Shown here: piece by piece, positions 42,813 to 51,384 of the stretch
How the letters are laid out: each line of letters starts with the position of its first letter
Position numbering within the stretch: position 1 is the stretch's first letter
Source of the DNA: Polynucleobacter sinensis
GTDB taxonomy: Bacteria > Pseudomonadota > Gammaproteobacteria > Burkholderiales > Burkholderiaceae
Assembly (NCBI RefSeq): GCF_001595985.1
Contig: NZ_LOJJ01000018.1
Coordinates: 1 to 64,000 of the forward strand
Reading direction: 5' to 3'
DNA: 64,000 bases
Made by a program: the position numbers and the translations under genes
Notes under the pieces: model-generated
The model's database searches: none
Told to the model about the DNA's origin: nothing
Seen by the model: only the letters and a program-made list of their open reading frames with translations

Positions 42813-43035
42813 GCGTTACTTAAAGTAACGCCTATTACTTCCCTAAACCCACTTTGGAGCAATGAAGTGCTAAATGGTTGCTGTAAAAATCCTTTGGTTT
42901 TCAAAACCAAAGAGTGAGAGACTATTCCTCATATGTTCAGTTATTTCACTACACAAAACGCTACACACCGATAAACAGGCGCTGTAACCTCTTGAAATCC
43001 TAAAGGTATTCTTTGGATGTCTGCTCTCATAATCC
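42813..43035 (+). repeat. Right 223-bp direct repeat of the integrative element (copy B)
   Basis: Counterpart of 34834-35055, with the same order of blocks. It includes the GCGTTACTTAAAGTAACGC palindrome (42813-42831), a perfect 10-1-10 hairpin CTTTGGTTTT-C-AAAACCAAAG (42892-42912), and TCTGCTCTCATAA. Here the repeat continues into the 3' half of a tRNA at 43026. A tyrosine-recombinase crossover would be expected within CTCATAA. Confidence 0.85.
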
Positions 43036-43070
43036 TTTGGTCCCAGGTTCAAGTCCTGGTGGGCCCACCA
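43026..43070 (+). pseudogene. tRNA 3' half with CAT anticodon (Met or Ile2), attachment-site scar
   Basis: 45 bases: anticodon loop CTCATAA, 3' anticodon stem, variable loop, T-arm GGTTCAAGTCC, acceptor strand TGGGCCC, discriminator A and CCA. No 5' half with a D-arm precedes it; the upstream sequence is the direct repeat. It has the same length and the same break point (5' edge of the anticodon loop) as the tRNA-Lys scar at 12900. By orientation, the complete tRNA should lie to the left of the original element. Confidence 0.8.
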
Positions 43071-43072
43071 GA

Positions 43073-43112
43073 AATAAAAATACCAACCTTAGGGTTGGTA
43101 TTTTTATTTGCA
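43073..43112. terminator. Strong bidirectional terminator
   Basis: AAATAAAAATACCAACC and GGTTGGTATTTTTATTT form a nearly perfect 17-base stem around a short loop, with T-runs on both strands. It lies between the tRNA scar and the stop of the minus-strand DUF4239 gene. Confidence 0.85.
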
Positions 43113-43134
43113 TTGCCGTAAGGAACAAGCAAAT

Positions 43135-43959
43135 TTACTTTACGATCTTGTCAATCGGGGATTTAAGGTTTTGATCTCTAAATTCAATAAAGCCTGTAGG
43201 TTCAATGCGCATGTTGCCTTGAAAAGGGTGTCCAAAAATGACAATTAAAAAGAGGCTTGCAGATAGGGTTGCCGTAATAAATCCAGTTGATATGAGATGC
43301 ATTGAAAAGCTCTCAGCTGTATATAAGTAGCTCACTGTAATAGTTAAAAATGCAGAGAGAAACATCACTAGCCAAATGACATCTGGAACTCGGTCCTTAG
43401 TGGCAATCAGTCGATCTCTGCGAGCATCGAACAAGTCGCTAACTTTTGAATAAAGCGCTTGCTTTGTATTGGCGAGCATTAAATCGGTGGTTTTGTATGA
43501 GAGCAATAAGTTTTTCGTATCAAGGAGTATTAATCTTCCTTTATTGCTTACAACCTGATCTGCCGTCATTGCTGGCCACTCTTCATTTACTACTGTATCA
43601 ATGTATTGACTAACATTAGCGACAAGTTTGGATTTAATGGGCTCTGGCATCGCTTGGGACAGATGGTAAAAATCTTCAACATTACGAGCTTCAACATTCA
43701 CCTTTTGATTAACATCATTATAAAAACTCCACACATTAATAACAATCAAGGAAATTAAGACGGAGCTAAATAGTCCAACAGTACTGAGAGAGAGGCTAAT
43801 GCAATCGTTGTTGGCTTTATTGAGAGAGGTAGGAAAAATTTTTCTGAATATCACGAGACCTAAGGATCCCAACAATACCGATAGTGCTACAGCTAGGATG
43901 CAAAATAGCCATGTTGGAATATTGAGGTTGTAGGTATAGAGAAAGTTGATAAGAAACAT
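43135..43959 (-). CDS. DUF4239 (bestrophin-like) membrane protein
   Basis: About 274 residues from the ATG at 43959, with AAGGA at good spacing; an ATG at 43989 is less likely. There are about four hydrophobic segments: two near the N-terminus and two near residues 200-250 (VIWLVMFLSAFLTITVSYLY, GFITATLSASLFLIVIFG). GHPFQGNMRIEP near the C-terminus is characteristic of DUF4239. It probably forms an inner-membrane protein of unknown function. It lies alone between the second and third tRNA scars, as possible cargo of a third, decayed element. Confidence 0.78.
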   Translation of the reverse strand: MFLINFLYTYNLNIPTWLFCILAVALSVLLGSLGLVIFRKIFPTSLNKANNDCISLSLSTVGLFSSVLISLIVINVWSFYNDVNQKVNVEARNVEDFYHLSQAMPEPIKSKLVANVSQYIDTVVNEEWPAMTADQVVSNKGRLILLDTKNLLLSYKTTDLMLANTKQALYSKVSDLFDARRDRLIATKDRVPDVIWLVMFLSAFLTITVSYLYTAESFSMHLISTGFITATLSASLFLIVIFGHPFQGNMRIEPTGFIEFRDQNLKSPIDKIVK

Positions 43960-44091
43960 GCCTTGATCCTTTGCTGGTGGGGCCATCAAATATTAGTCTA
44001 AAAAGGATTTATATTTTTTCAATAAAACAGGATATCCAATAATTTATTTGTTACGGGACAGTTTTTAAAAAATCTGTTGGCTACTATAAAA

Positions 44092-44205
44092 AACGTTACA
44101 TCCCGATAAGTAGAGGGCGAAATCTCTTAAAAGTATGACAGTTTTGTTTGGATGTCCGCTCTCGCCATTCTTTGGTCCGGGATTCCAGTCCTGGTGAGTC
44201 CACCA
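44092..44205 (+). repeat. Third, degenerate repeat copy with tRNA 3' scar (copy C)
   Basis: AACGTTACATCCCGATAAGTAG parallels AACGCTACACACCGATAAACAG of copies A and B. TTTGGATGTCCGCTCTC parallels TTTGGATGTCTGCTCTC of copy B. The 45-base tRNA-like part at 44161-44205 matches 43026-43070 at 35 of 45 positions and ends in CCACCA. The T-arm is mutated (GATTCCAGTC), so it is a decayed scar. A hairpin at 44215-44240 resembles a tRNA terminator. Confidence 0.65.
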
Positions 44206-44333
44206 GATAAACAGTCCCTCATCAGAAATGATGGGAGTTTTGTCTTTTGGGCACTTCTTTTATAGATTATTAGTGAGTGTTGTTAAGCTAATGATTATTA
44301 TTGACCTTGAACCTTAACTTAACCCTATTAATT

Positions 44334-45638
44334 ATGAAAACATTTGCCTCAGCTTCAGTTTGGATATTTAGCGCTATTTTGAGCGTTCTTTCTTCTGTTG
44401 TGTACGCTGATCCACCAGTGCAGCCTTTTTATGCTGCGGTGATGAAGATGACGCCTGAGGGTAAATTGGGTCAGGTCATTAAGCAAGAGCCAATTGCAAC
44501 ATCTGTAAAAGGTGCGCAGGCTTGGAGGATCGCTTATATCTCTTCAGATATATCAGGACGCAAGACGATTTCTACCGGTTTGGTGGTAGCGCCAATAGGA
44601 CCCGCTCCTACAGGTGGTCGGCCTGTGATGACTTGGGCGCATGGGACAACAGGCTCAGCTCAAAACTGTGGACCATCTCAAGTCATTAATCCTGCCGCTC
44701 CTTTAAATGAGTATTTTTTAGTGGGCGGTAACTCTTGGACGGATTACGGCATTCCCGCTGTAGAAGAGTTCATTAAAGAAGGGTATGTATTGGTTGCAAC
44801 TGATTATCAAGGTTTAGGTGGTGGAGGTAGACATCAATATGGTGTTGCAGCAACCAATGGCATGGATACGCTCAATGCTGCCCGTGCTGCAGTCTCCATG
44901 AAAGAAACCGGCGCCAATAAGAAAACCTTGGTTTATGGTTGGTCTCAAGGTGGTGGAGCGGCAATTGCTTTAGCAGGTATGCCTGAATACATTAAACAAA
45001 CAGGCACGGCAGCTGATAATCTCGATATTATTGGCTTTGTTGCCTTGGCGCCCCAAGATATTTCTATTCTTGCGCCAACAGGCAAGCTTGATCAGGCTGC
45101 TGCGGATAAATACTTCCAGGGTTTACAAAAGATGTTTTTGGATAACGTCTTTAATTTCACGCACGCAACAATGTATTACTGGGGAACCCAAGCTGCCTTT
45201 CCTAATCTAAAGTTATCTGAGGTCTTTACCGATGAGGGTGTAAAAGTTGCTAATGAGATCTATAGCAATAAATGTATGCATGCAGCTAGTGATACATTCA
45301 ACTTTAACTATGGCTCAAGTTTTGCAACCTTGTTAAAGCAAGCCCCCGCTAATACGGTCGCTTGGACGCAAGCAATGCAAAAGGGCGGTGTTCCAGTGGT
45401 AAAACCTGTTGCGCCTGTTCAGATCTACTTTGGATCAAAAGATACTGCTGTTCCACCAATGATGCATAAGCTTTATCAAGAGCAAATTTGTAAGTTAGGC
45501 GGCAATGTTGGCAGAATGCAGTTGCCTGGTGAGCAATCTCACTTCACCACTCCTGGATCATCTAAGCCGTTTTATTTGGCTTGGGTGAAAGATCGAGTGG
45601 CAGGAAATCCGCTGTCCAATGGATGCCCGGTGAATTAG
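44334..45638 (+). CDS. Secreted lipase-like alpha/beta hydrolase
   Basis: 434 residues from the ATG at 44334, chosen because a signal peptide (MKTFASASVWIFSA, cleaved near VYADPP) starts there; a TTG at 44301 only adds 11 residues. TWAHGTTGSAQNC is the oxyanion region. The nucleophile is in YGWSQGGGAA, the Asp in FGSKDTAVPP and the His in GEQSHFTTPG. The pattern resembles secretory lipases (LIP family) and related esterases. It is a single gene after the tRNA scar. Confidence 0.8.
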   Translation: MKTFASASVWIFSAILSVLSSVVYADPPVQPFYAAVMKMTPEGKLGQVIKQEPIATSVKGAQAWRIAYISSDISGRKTISTGLVVAPIGPAPTGGRPVMTWAHGTTGSAQNCGPSQVINPAAPLNEYFLVGGNSWTDYGIPAVEEFIKEGYVLVATDYQGLGGGGRHQYGVAATNGMDTLNAARAAVSMKETGANKKTLVYGWSQGGGAAIALAGMPEYIKQTGTAADNLDIIGFVALAPQDISILAPTGKLDQAAADKYFQGLQKMFLDNVFNFTHATMYYWGTQAAFPNLKLSEVFTDEGVKVANEIYSNKCMHAASDTFNFNYGSSFATLLKQAPANTVAWTQAMQKGGVPVVKPVAPVQIYFGSKDTAVPPMMHKLYQEQICKLGGNVGRMQLPGEQSHFTTPGSSKPFYLAWVKDRVAGNPLSNGCPVN

Positions 45639-45771
45639 CTTGAAATCCATGCTCAAGATGATTGAGCGCCTGTGATTTTCTTATAGTTCATGCGATAAAG
45701 TAAAAAATAGGGTTTGCGATCGAAATGATTTTTGATGGCGACATGTCTGCACGCTGCGATTAGGAGTAGAA

Positions 45772-46290
45772 ATGAGTACACGTATAGCCCCGGTAATTCC
45801 TGGCACCAAAGCTGAATTGGCCTTGATAGAGGAAAAGATTTTATTAGAGCGAGGGCGTATCTCACCGCTGTACCAAATTCTATTAAACGCCCCTGAAATT
45901 GCCCAGGGCTGGGAAGCTTTGCTAACAGCTATTCGTAATCGAAATTCATTATCACCAGCAATACGTGAAATGATTATTTTGCGAGTTGCTGTCCTCAATC
46001 GCGCTCAGTATGAATACGATGCTCATGTGCCTCATGCGATTAAGGCCGGTCTGAGTAATGAGAAAATTGTGGCTCTTAAGCAAAGGCCAATTAGTAATCT
46101 ATTTGACAGCCATGAGAGCTCCGTCCTGAATTTAACTGACGTGATGACTCTAGATATTCATGTGCCAGATGAAATTTTTGAACCCATCAAAGCGCAATAC
46201 AATGATCAAGAGATTCTTGAGCTTGTGGCTACGATTGCTGCATACAATATGGTTTCGCGCTTACTAAATGCCTTGCATATCGGGCACTAA
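45772..46290 (+). CDS. Carboxymuconolactone-decarboxylase (CMD) family protein
   Basis: A 172-residue AhpD/CMD-like helical protein. It contains REMIILRVAVLNRAQYEYDAHVPHAIKAGLS, the CMD core. The redox CxxC of AhpD is absent (QYEYDAH here), so it is not a peroxidase-type member. AGGAG lies upstream of the ATG. It is followed by a ThDP enzyme gene on the same strand. The reaction is unknown. Confidence 0.8.
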   Translation: MSTRIAPVIPGTKAELALIEEKILLERGRISPLYQILLNAPEIAQGWEALLTAIRNRNSLSPAIREMIILRVAVLNRAQYEYDAHVPHAIKAGLSNEKIVALKQRPISNLFDSHESSVLNLTDVMTLDIHVPDEIFEPIKAQYNDQEILELVATIAAYNMVSRLLNALHIGH

Positions 46291-46413
46291 TATCGTTCTG
46301 CTCTTGATATTTCCTGCTTCGACACAAATAACGTTTTCGCTTGGTTGCTTTTGAATTAGTGTGATAATTTTCTAAACAACACATACATTATTAGAAGAGA
46401 AGGTATAGAGATA

Positions 46414-48072
46414 ATGGCGACACAAGGCGATTCATTAAATGGTGGTCAGATTCTGGCAAATTCTTTGGTGAGACAAGGGGTTAATACTGCCTTTGGTGTC
46501 CCGGGTGAGAGTTTTCTGCCTCTGCTTAATGGTTTGGTTGACCATCCTCAGTTTCGATTTATTACTTGCCGACAAGAGGGTGGGGCTGCATACATGGCAG
46601 AGGCCTATGCCAAATTGACTGGTAAGCCCGGAGTGGTAATGGTCACGCGTGGCCCAGGCGCATCAAATGCCATGATTGGAATGCACACTGCTTATCAAGA
46701 TTCAACACCAATGGTGCTCTTAGTTGGTCAGGTGGGTACAGACATGGTGGAGCGGGAGGCTTTTCAGGAAATTGATTACCGGCGCATGTTTTCTGAATGT
46801 GCAAAGTGGGTTGGAAGTGTTGATCGCGTAGACCGAATTGATGAATTTGTTTCTCATGCATTTCATGTGGCTCAGGCTGGAAGGAAGGGTCCGGTAGTTT
46901 TAGCTCTGCCAGAAGATGTGCTTTATATGAGTGGGCAAGAAAATCCGGTTCCTCCTGCACACATTGTTCAGCCTGGATTAGACCGGGTGGAATTTTCTCG
47001 GGCGCTAAAGGAATTCTCACAAGCTAAAAATCCATTGATTATTGCTGGTGGTGGAAATTGGACTCCCCATGCTTGTCAAGCTCTACAGGTTTGGGCAAAT
47101 CGTGAATCTATTCCAGTTGCTACCAGCTTCAGATCCCAGGATGTGATTGATAATCTGGATCCTTGTTTTGCTGGTGACCTGGGTATTGGTGCAAACCCAG
47201 CATTACTGCAGCGAGTGAAAAATGCTGATTATCTACTCGTGGTTGGCGAGCGTCTTGGAGAGATGACTACCGCTGGTTACACTATTTTGTCAGCCCCGCA
47301 AGCTCATACAAAGTTAATTCATGTGCATTCTGGGGCAGAAGAATTGGGGCGCGTTTATAGGCCAGAGTATGCCCTGAACTGCAGCCCTGAAAATTTTTGT
47401 TTAGCCTTAGATGAAATCAAGATGGGGCAGCAATACGATCGCCAAGCGATGGCTCAGGCGCATTCAGAGTATCTTGCATTCTCTGCTCCAGTGACGGTTC
47501 CCGGGGATTTGCAGTTAGCCCACATCATGAAGGAGTTAAGCGAGACGATTCCACGCAATTCTATTGTGACAAACGGTGCGGGTAATTTTGCCACTTGGGT
47601 TCACCGTTTTTATCCTTATGGCCCATATAAAACGCAATTAGCCCCAGCCAATGGATCTATGGGTTATGGCTTACCTGCGGCGATTGCTGCCAAAATTCAA
47701 TATTCCGAAAAAGTGGTTATCGCAGTTTGTGGTGATGGGGACTTCATGATGAATTGCCAGGAGTTGGCAACTGCAGCTAGATATGGTTCCTTCCCTATCA
47801 TTTTATTGGTGAATAACAACATGCTTGGCACCATCCGCATGCATCAAGAGCGTGAATTTAAGTCGCGCGTCATTGCAACAGAGCTCACCAATCCAGATTT
47901 TGTGAAGTTTGCCGATAGCTTTGGAATGCCGGGCTACAGAGTGAGTAAAACTGGGGATTTTACGGCGGCATTTGCAAAAGCATTAGCCAGTAAACATGGT
48001 GCGTTAATTGAATTAGTGCTTGATCAAGAGGTGATCTCACCAAGCAAGTTGCTCTCTCAGTTGGGTAAGTAG
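46414..48072 (+). CDS. Thiamine-diphosphate enzyme, acetolactate-synthase-like
   Basis: A 552-residue ThDP enzyme. The N-terminal catalytic Glu is in ITCRQEGGAAYMAEAYA, and GPGASNAMIGMHTA follows. The C-terminal ThDP motif runs from GDGDFMMNCQEL to NNNMLGTIRMHQ. It resembles the large subunit of acetolactate synthase, but no IlvH-type regulatory subunit is present. It may be a decarboxylase or carboligase for another 2-oxoacid. GAGAAGG precedes the ATG and a terminator follows. Confidence 0.88.
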   Translation: MATQGDSLNGGQILANSLVRQGVNTAFGVPGESFLPLLNGLVDHPQFRFITCRQEGGAAYMAEAYAKLTGKPGVVMVTRGPGASNAMIGMHTAYQDSTPMVLLVGQVGTDMVEREAFQEIDYRRMFSECAKWVGSVDRVDRIDEFVSHAFHVAQAGRKGPVVLALPEDVLYMSGQENPVPPAHIVQPGLDRVEFSRALKEFSQAKNPLIIAGGGNWTPHACQALQVWANRESIPVATSFRSQDVIDNLDPCFAGDLGIGANPALLQRVKNADYLLVVGERLGEMTTAGYTILSAPQAHTKLIHVHSGAEELGRVYRPEYALNCSPENFCLALDEIKMGQQYDRQAMAQAHSEYLAFSAPVTVPGDLQLAHIMKELSETIPRNSIVTNGAGNFATWVHRFYPYGPYKTQLAPANGSMGYGLPAAIAAKIQYSEKVVIAVCGDGDFMMNCQELATAARYGSFPIILLVNNNMLGTIRMHQEREFKSRVIATELTNPDFVKFADSFGMPGYRVSKTGDFTAAFAKALASKHGALIELVLDQEVISPSKLLSQLGK

Positions 48073-48086
48073 GGTATTGCGTAAAT

Positions 48087-48112
48087 AAAAAAGAGGGCTT
48101 GCCCTCTTTTTT
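48087..48112. terminator. Bidirectional terminator
   Basis: AAAAAAGAGGGC-TT-GCCCTCTTTTTT is a perfect stem-loop with A/T runs on both sides. It serves the convergent ThDP enzyme gene and the minus-strand TctC gene. Confidence 0.85.
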
Positions 48113-48144
48113 ATTGCCGAAGATCGCTTTTTAAAGCTGCTGAA

Positions 48145-49176
48145 TTAATCGACTTTAGCCCCGGAGTCTTTCACTACTTTTGTCCATTTCAGAATTTCAT
48201 TTTTAATGAAGTTGGAGAACTGTTCAGGGGTATTGCCAACAGGCTGGGCGCCCATGGCAAGATATTTTTCTTGAACAGAGGGGCTATTGATTGCAGCCAT
48301 CAGAGCGGAGCTATCTTTACTTAGAATTTCGGCAGGCATATTAGCTGGCCCAACTACGCCAAACCATGAGGTTGCCTCGTATCCTGGTAGATTCGCGGCT
48401 TCAGCAATGGTTGGTAAGTCCGGCAATGCTGGTGATCGTTTAGCAGTAGTGACCGCCAAAGCTTTGAGGCGACCGGAGCGAATGTAGTTGATGGAGGAAG
48501 GTAAGTTATCAAACATGATGTCCACATTCCCGGCCATCAAATCTGTTACCGCAGGAGGGCTACCTTTATAGGGTAGGTGAACCATATACGTTTTGGTCAT
48601 TGATTTAAAGAGTTCGCCAGCCATATGAATAGATGTCCCATTACCGCTGGAGGCCATATTCACTTTTCCGGGGTTTGCTTTGGCATAAGCAATTAAATCT
48701 TTAACCGTATTAATTTTATTTTTTGTAGCAAATGCAGGATTGACGACTAAGACATTTGGAAGCTCTGCCACCAACGTGATAGGTGTAAAGTCTTTGATTG
48801 GGTCAAAAGGTAGTTTGCCGCCTCCCTGTGTATACAAGGGAAGATTGATTCCATGAGTTCCAACTGATGCCATGAGCCAGGTATATCCATCAGGCGTTGA
48901 TTTAGCAACAATTTCAGCGCCAATATTTCCACCGGCGCCAGGTTTGTTATCAATGACTACATTCCATTTTGTAGTGTTGAGTAATTCGTTTTGTAGAGGG
49001 CGAGCGATATTATCTGTAGCGCCACCGGCAGGAAAGGGGATGATGAAGCGAATTGGTTTATTTGGATAATCAGACTGTCCAAAAACCATGTGCGTACTCC
49101 CTGCGAACACGGCTATCGCAAGAACGGCGAATCGAAATATTTGTTTGGCAATACCTAAAGAGTCTTTGATGCTCAT
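48145..49176 (-). CDS. TctC/Bug periplasmic binding protein
   Basis: A 343-residue protein with a signal peptide ending [31 protein letters not shown] and [29 protein letters not shown] are the family core. The C-terminus ends in [10 protein letters not shown], as in other members. It is transcribed alone, so its ligand is open; no TctA/TctB membrane genes are nearby. Confidence 0.9.
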   Translation of the reverse strand: MSIKDSLGIAKQIFRFAVLAIAVFAGSTHMVFGQSDYPNKPIRFIIPFPAGGATDNIARPLQNELLNTTKWNVVIDNKPGAGGNIGAEIVAKSTPDGYTWLMASVGTHGINLPLYTQGGGKLPFDPIKDFTPITLVAELPNVLVVNPAFATKNKINTVKDLIAYAKANPGKVNMASSGNGTSIHMAGELFKSMTKTYMVHLPYKGSPPAVTDLMAGNVDIMFDNLPSSINYIRSGRLKALAVTTAKRSPALPDLPTIAEAANLPGYEATSWFGVVGPANMPAEILSKDSSALMAAINSPSVQEKYLAMGAQPVGNTPEQFSNFIKNEILKWTKVVKDSGAKVD

Positions 49177-49748
49177 TATTATCTCCAGTTCATTATGATC
49201 ATTCTTCAGATGATTTTTATCAATACCTTAGTGGGCTCATAGTCCATAGGCATATATTCATGATTTAAGCACAACCCGGCAATGGGTGCAGACCCTTGGT
49301 TATTCAGTCGAAATTACCAACGCTTGACCATTAAAGCCATTTAACTTTTATTTTGCGGTTAGTCTGACAATGAATTAAACGCCAACTTGAGTAAGAATTG
49401 CCACTGCAATCGAAAATAGACAAGCTATCCAAGTGGATGCTATTGGTAGCAAAAGGGCCAGAGTTAAAAAGAATGCTGTAAATGAATGGAAGCCCCTAAC
49501 CATTCCGCGAAACACCCTTCCTCACTTGCAGCTGGATAGGTAATTAAGCTAATAAACCGGGGGCGATAGCGAGCTTAAGAGTAAAAAACCGAACGATTAT
49601 AGGTGCAACTCTTCGAATTTGTATTTCGTTGTTGAGATAGCAGGGCTCCCTGTGGATTGCGACTTCGTAAATGATGAAGGGCTACGTTCTGAGTTACAGT
49701 CTAATCAGAGCTATCATTTAAATTACTGCAATATCTTATGGGGACACT
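49177..49748. other. 572-bp intergenic region
   Basis: It contains the upstream region of the minus-strand TctC gene and of the plus-strand GlcG/HbpS gene. Apart from the small minus-strand frame at 49375-49503, no gene, RNA or repeat is recognised. Confidence 0.4.
49375..49503 (-). CDS. Possible 42-residue small membrane protein
   Basis: ATG at 49503, 42 codons, stop at 49377-49375. The product is almost wholly hydrophobic after the first residues (FTAFFLTLALLLPIASTW, then LFSIAVAILTQVGV), enough for one or two membrane spans. GAGGAAGGG lies about 11 bases before the ATG. The hydrophobicity could arise by chance, so it is only a candidate. Confidence 0.35.
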   Translation of the reverse strand: MVRGFHSFTAFFLTLALLLPIASTWIACLFSIAVAILTQVGV

Positions 49749-50204
49749 ATGACTATTTCTATTCAAACAATATCTATTAAATCTGCATTGACGATTGCTC
49801 AAAATACATTGGAATGCGCAAGGTCTATGGGTATGCATCCCATCGCAGTTGTTGTGCTGGATGTACGTGGGGCTGTTAAAGCCTATCTTGCTGATGATGG
49901 AACGAGTTTGCTGAGATTTGATATTGCACGGGGTAAGGCTGCTGGTACTTTGGGCATGGGTTTTGGGGGTCGCGAGCTTGAACGAAGAGCGCTTGCTGTG
50001 CCTCATTTTATGAGTTCCCTGCAGGCAATGACAGATGGACAAATGGTGCCAGTAAGGGGCGGTGTATTAGTAAAAAACCAACAGGGTCAAATTATTGGAT
50101 CTGTTGGGGTAAGTGGCGATACTTCTGTTAATGATGAAATATGTGCACTTAAAGGCATACAAAGTGCTGGTCTTCTAGCGGATCATGGCGACAAAGAAGA
50201 TTAA
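49749..50204 (+). CDS. GlcG/HbpS-type (DUF336) heme- or cofactor-binding protein
   Basis: A 151-residue protein of the GlcG/HbpS/PduO family. It contains HPIAVVVLDVRGAVKAYLADD, FDIARGKAAGTLGMG, GGVLVKNQQGQIIGSVGVSGDT and a late CALKGIQSAGL. Members accompany glycolate or aromatic catabolic genes; some bind heme. The stop is followed by a terminator shared with the convergent gene. Confidence 0.85.
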   Translation: MTISIQTISIKSALTIAQNTLECARSMGMHPIAVVVLDVRGAVKAYLADDGTSLLRFDIARGKAAGTLGMGFGGRELERRALAVPHFMSSLQAMTDGQMVPVRGGVLVKNQQGQIIGSVGVSGDTSVNDEICALKGIQSAGLLADHGDKED

Positions 50205-50220
50205 TCGAGCAGCAAAAAAA

Positions 50221-50250
50221 AGAAAGGTGGGCCTGTTGGCTCACCTTTCT
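50221..50250. terminator. Bidirectional terminator
   Basis: AGAAAGGTGGGCC-TGTT-GGCTCACCTTTCT forms a 13-base stem with one mismatch between two convergent genes, preceded by an A-run. Confidence 0.8.
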
Positions 50251-50257
50251 AACGTAT

Positions 50258-51187
50258 TTATTTAAGCTTGCTCATTCTGCGTAGAACATCGTAAACAGCT
50301 GCCGTGTCATTTTCAGCATGACCTGCGCCCATGGCGGCATTATAGATAGCTTGTGATGCGGCAAATAGCGGCGCAGGCGTATTGGTTTGCGCAAGTGCTG
50401 CAGTAATCAACTTCATGTCTTTTTGCCAGATTGAAACCTTCATCGTAGCTTCATCCCAGTTCTCATTGACCATCACCGGTCCGCGAACGCTAAACATTCT
50501 AGATCCGCCAGCACCATCAGCTAAAACTTTAACGGTCGTTGCTGGATCAATGCCCCAATTTTTTCCTAATAAGATTGCTTCCGCTGTTGAGACATTGTGA
50601 ATTGCTACTAACAAATTGGCCATGAGTTTTAATTTCATGCCATTACCAAAGCTACCCACATAGTAATTTGCTTTTGCAAAGCCAGAAAAGACATGTTCCA
50701 TTTTCTTCACGGCTGCGGATTGCCCACTTGAGTAGATAGATAGATCTTTTGTTTTGGCTTGAGCGCCTGTCCCCGAAAGAGGGCAGTCTAAAAGAATGAT
50801 GCCTTTTGCATCCAAAATTTTCTTTGCTGCTGCCTTGTCATCTAAGTCAAGCGTGCTTGCTTCAGCAACAATAAGCCCTTTTTTACCGCTGCTAGCAATC
50901 GCTTTGGCGTTCTCAATGAGAGCGTTAGCGCTGGGTAGCGAGGAAATAATATACGTGGCTTGCTTACCTAATTCAGCCGCTGATTTAGCTACTCTACCGC
51001 CAGCTTTAGCTAATCTTTTTTGGCAGACGGGGTTTGGATCAAATCCAATCACATCAAACCCAGCCTTAAGAAGATTGCTTGAAATTGCGGATCCCATAAT
51101 CCCTAAGCCAAGTACTCCAACTGTTTCTTGCGCGCTGATTGAATGTTTAACCGGTTTTTTTCTTGTGGTTTTCTTTAATGTGGCCAT
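50258..51187 (-). CDS. 3-hydroxyisobutyrate-dehydrogenase-family oxidoreductase
   Basis: A 309-residue beta-hydroxyacid dehydrogenase. After a basic N-terminal extension of about 20 residues (KKTTRKKPVKH) comes the Rossmann motif GVLGLGIMGSAISSNL. The catalytic Lys lies in GNGMKLKLMANLL. It oxidises or reduces a 3-hydroxyacid with NAD(P); tartronate-semialdehyde-type substrates are possible. A related gene lies at 51385 on the opposite strand, divergent by about 200 bases. Confidence 0.87.
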   Translation of the reverse strand: MATLKKTTRKKPVKHSISAQETVGVLGLGIMGSAISSNLLKAGFDVIGFDPNPVCQKRLAKAGGRVAKSAAELGKQATYIISSLPSANALIENAKAIASSGKKGLIVAEASTLDLDDKAAAKKILDAKGIILLDCPLSGTGAQAKTKDLSIYSSGQSAAVKKMEHVFSGFAKANYYVGSFGNGMKLKLMANLLVAIHNVSTAEAILLGKNWGIDPATTVKVLADGAGGSRMFSVRGPVMVNENWDEATMKVSIWQKDMKLITAALAQTNTPAPLFAASQAIYNAAMGAGHAENDTAAVYDVLRRMSKLK

Positions 51188-51384
51188 GATTTGTCTCTTA
51201 TATAAAAAATGAATAATAGCGTAAAGCTTAATGGAATTTTGTTGGGCCGTGGTCGACTATTTGTCATGTCGAATGACGCTTTTGCATTATTTGATCATAA
51301 ATTGATATAGTGGACATTCATTTGTGGCGCTGTTAAGTGGGGTTGTGCTATTGACCCTCGATAATAAAAACAAAACTTGGAGAT

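Noticed and set aside
34834..43070. Prophage
   Set aside because: No capsid, terminase, portal, tail or lysis gene is recognisable in the 8 kb, so it is described as an integrative element.
45653..45998. Minus-strand frames opposite the CMD gene
   Set aside because: They are opposite a well-supported CMD protein and show no domain or ribosome site.
46414..48072. Biosynthetic acetolactate synthase (ilvB)
   Set aside because: There is no adjacent small subunit, ilvC or leader peptide; the neighbours are catabolic.
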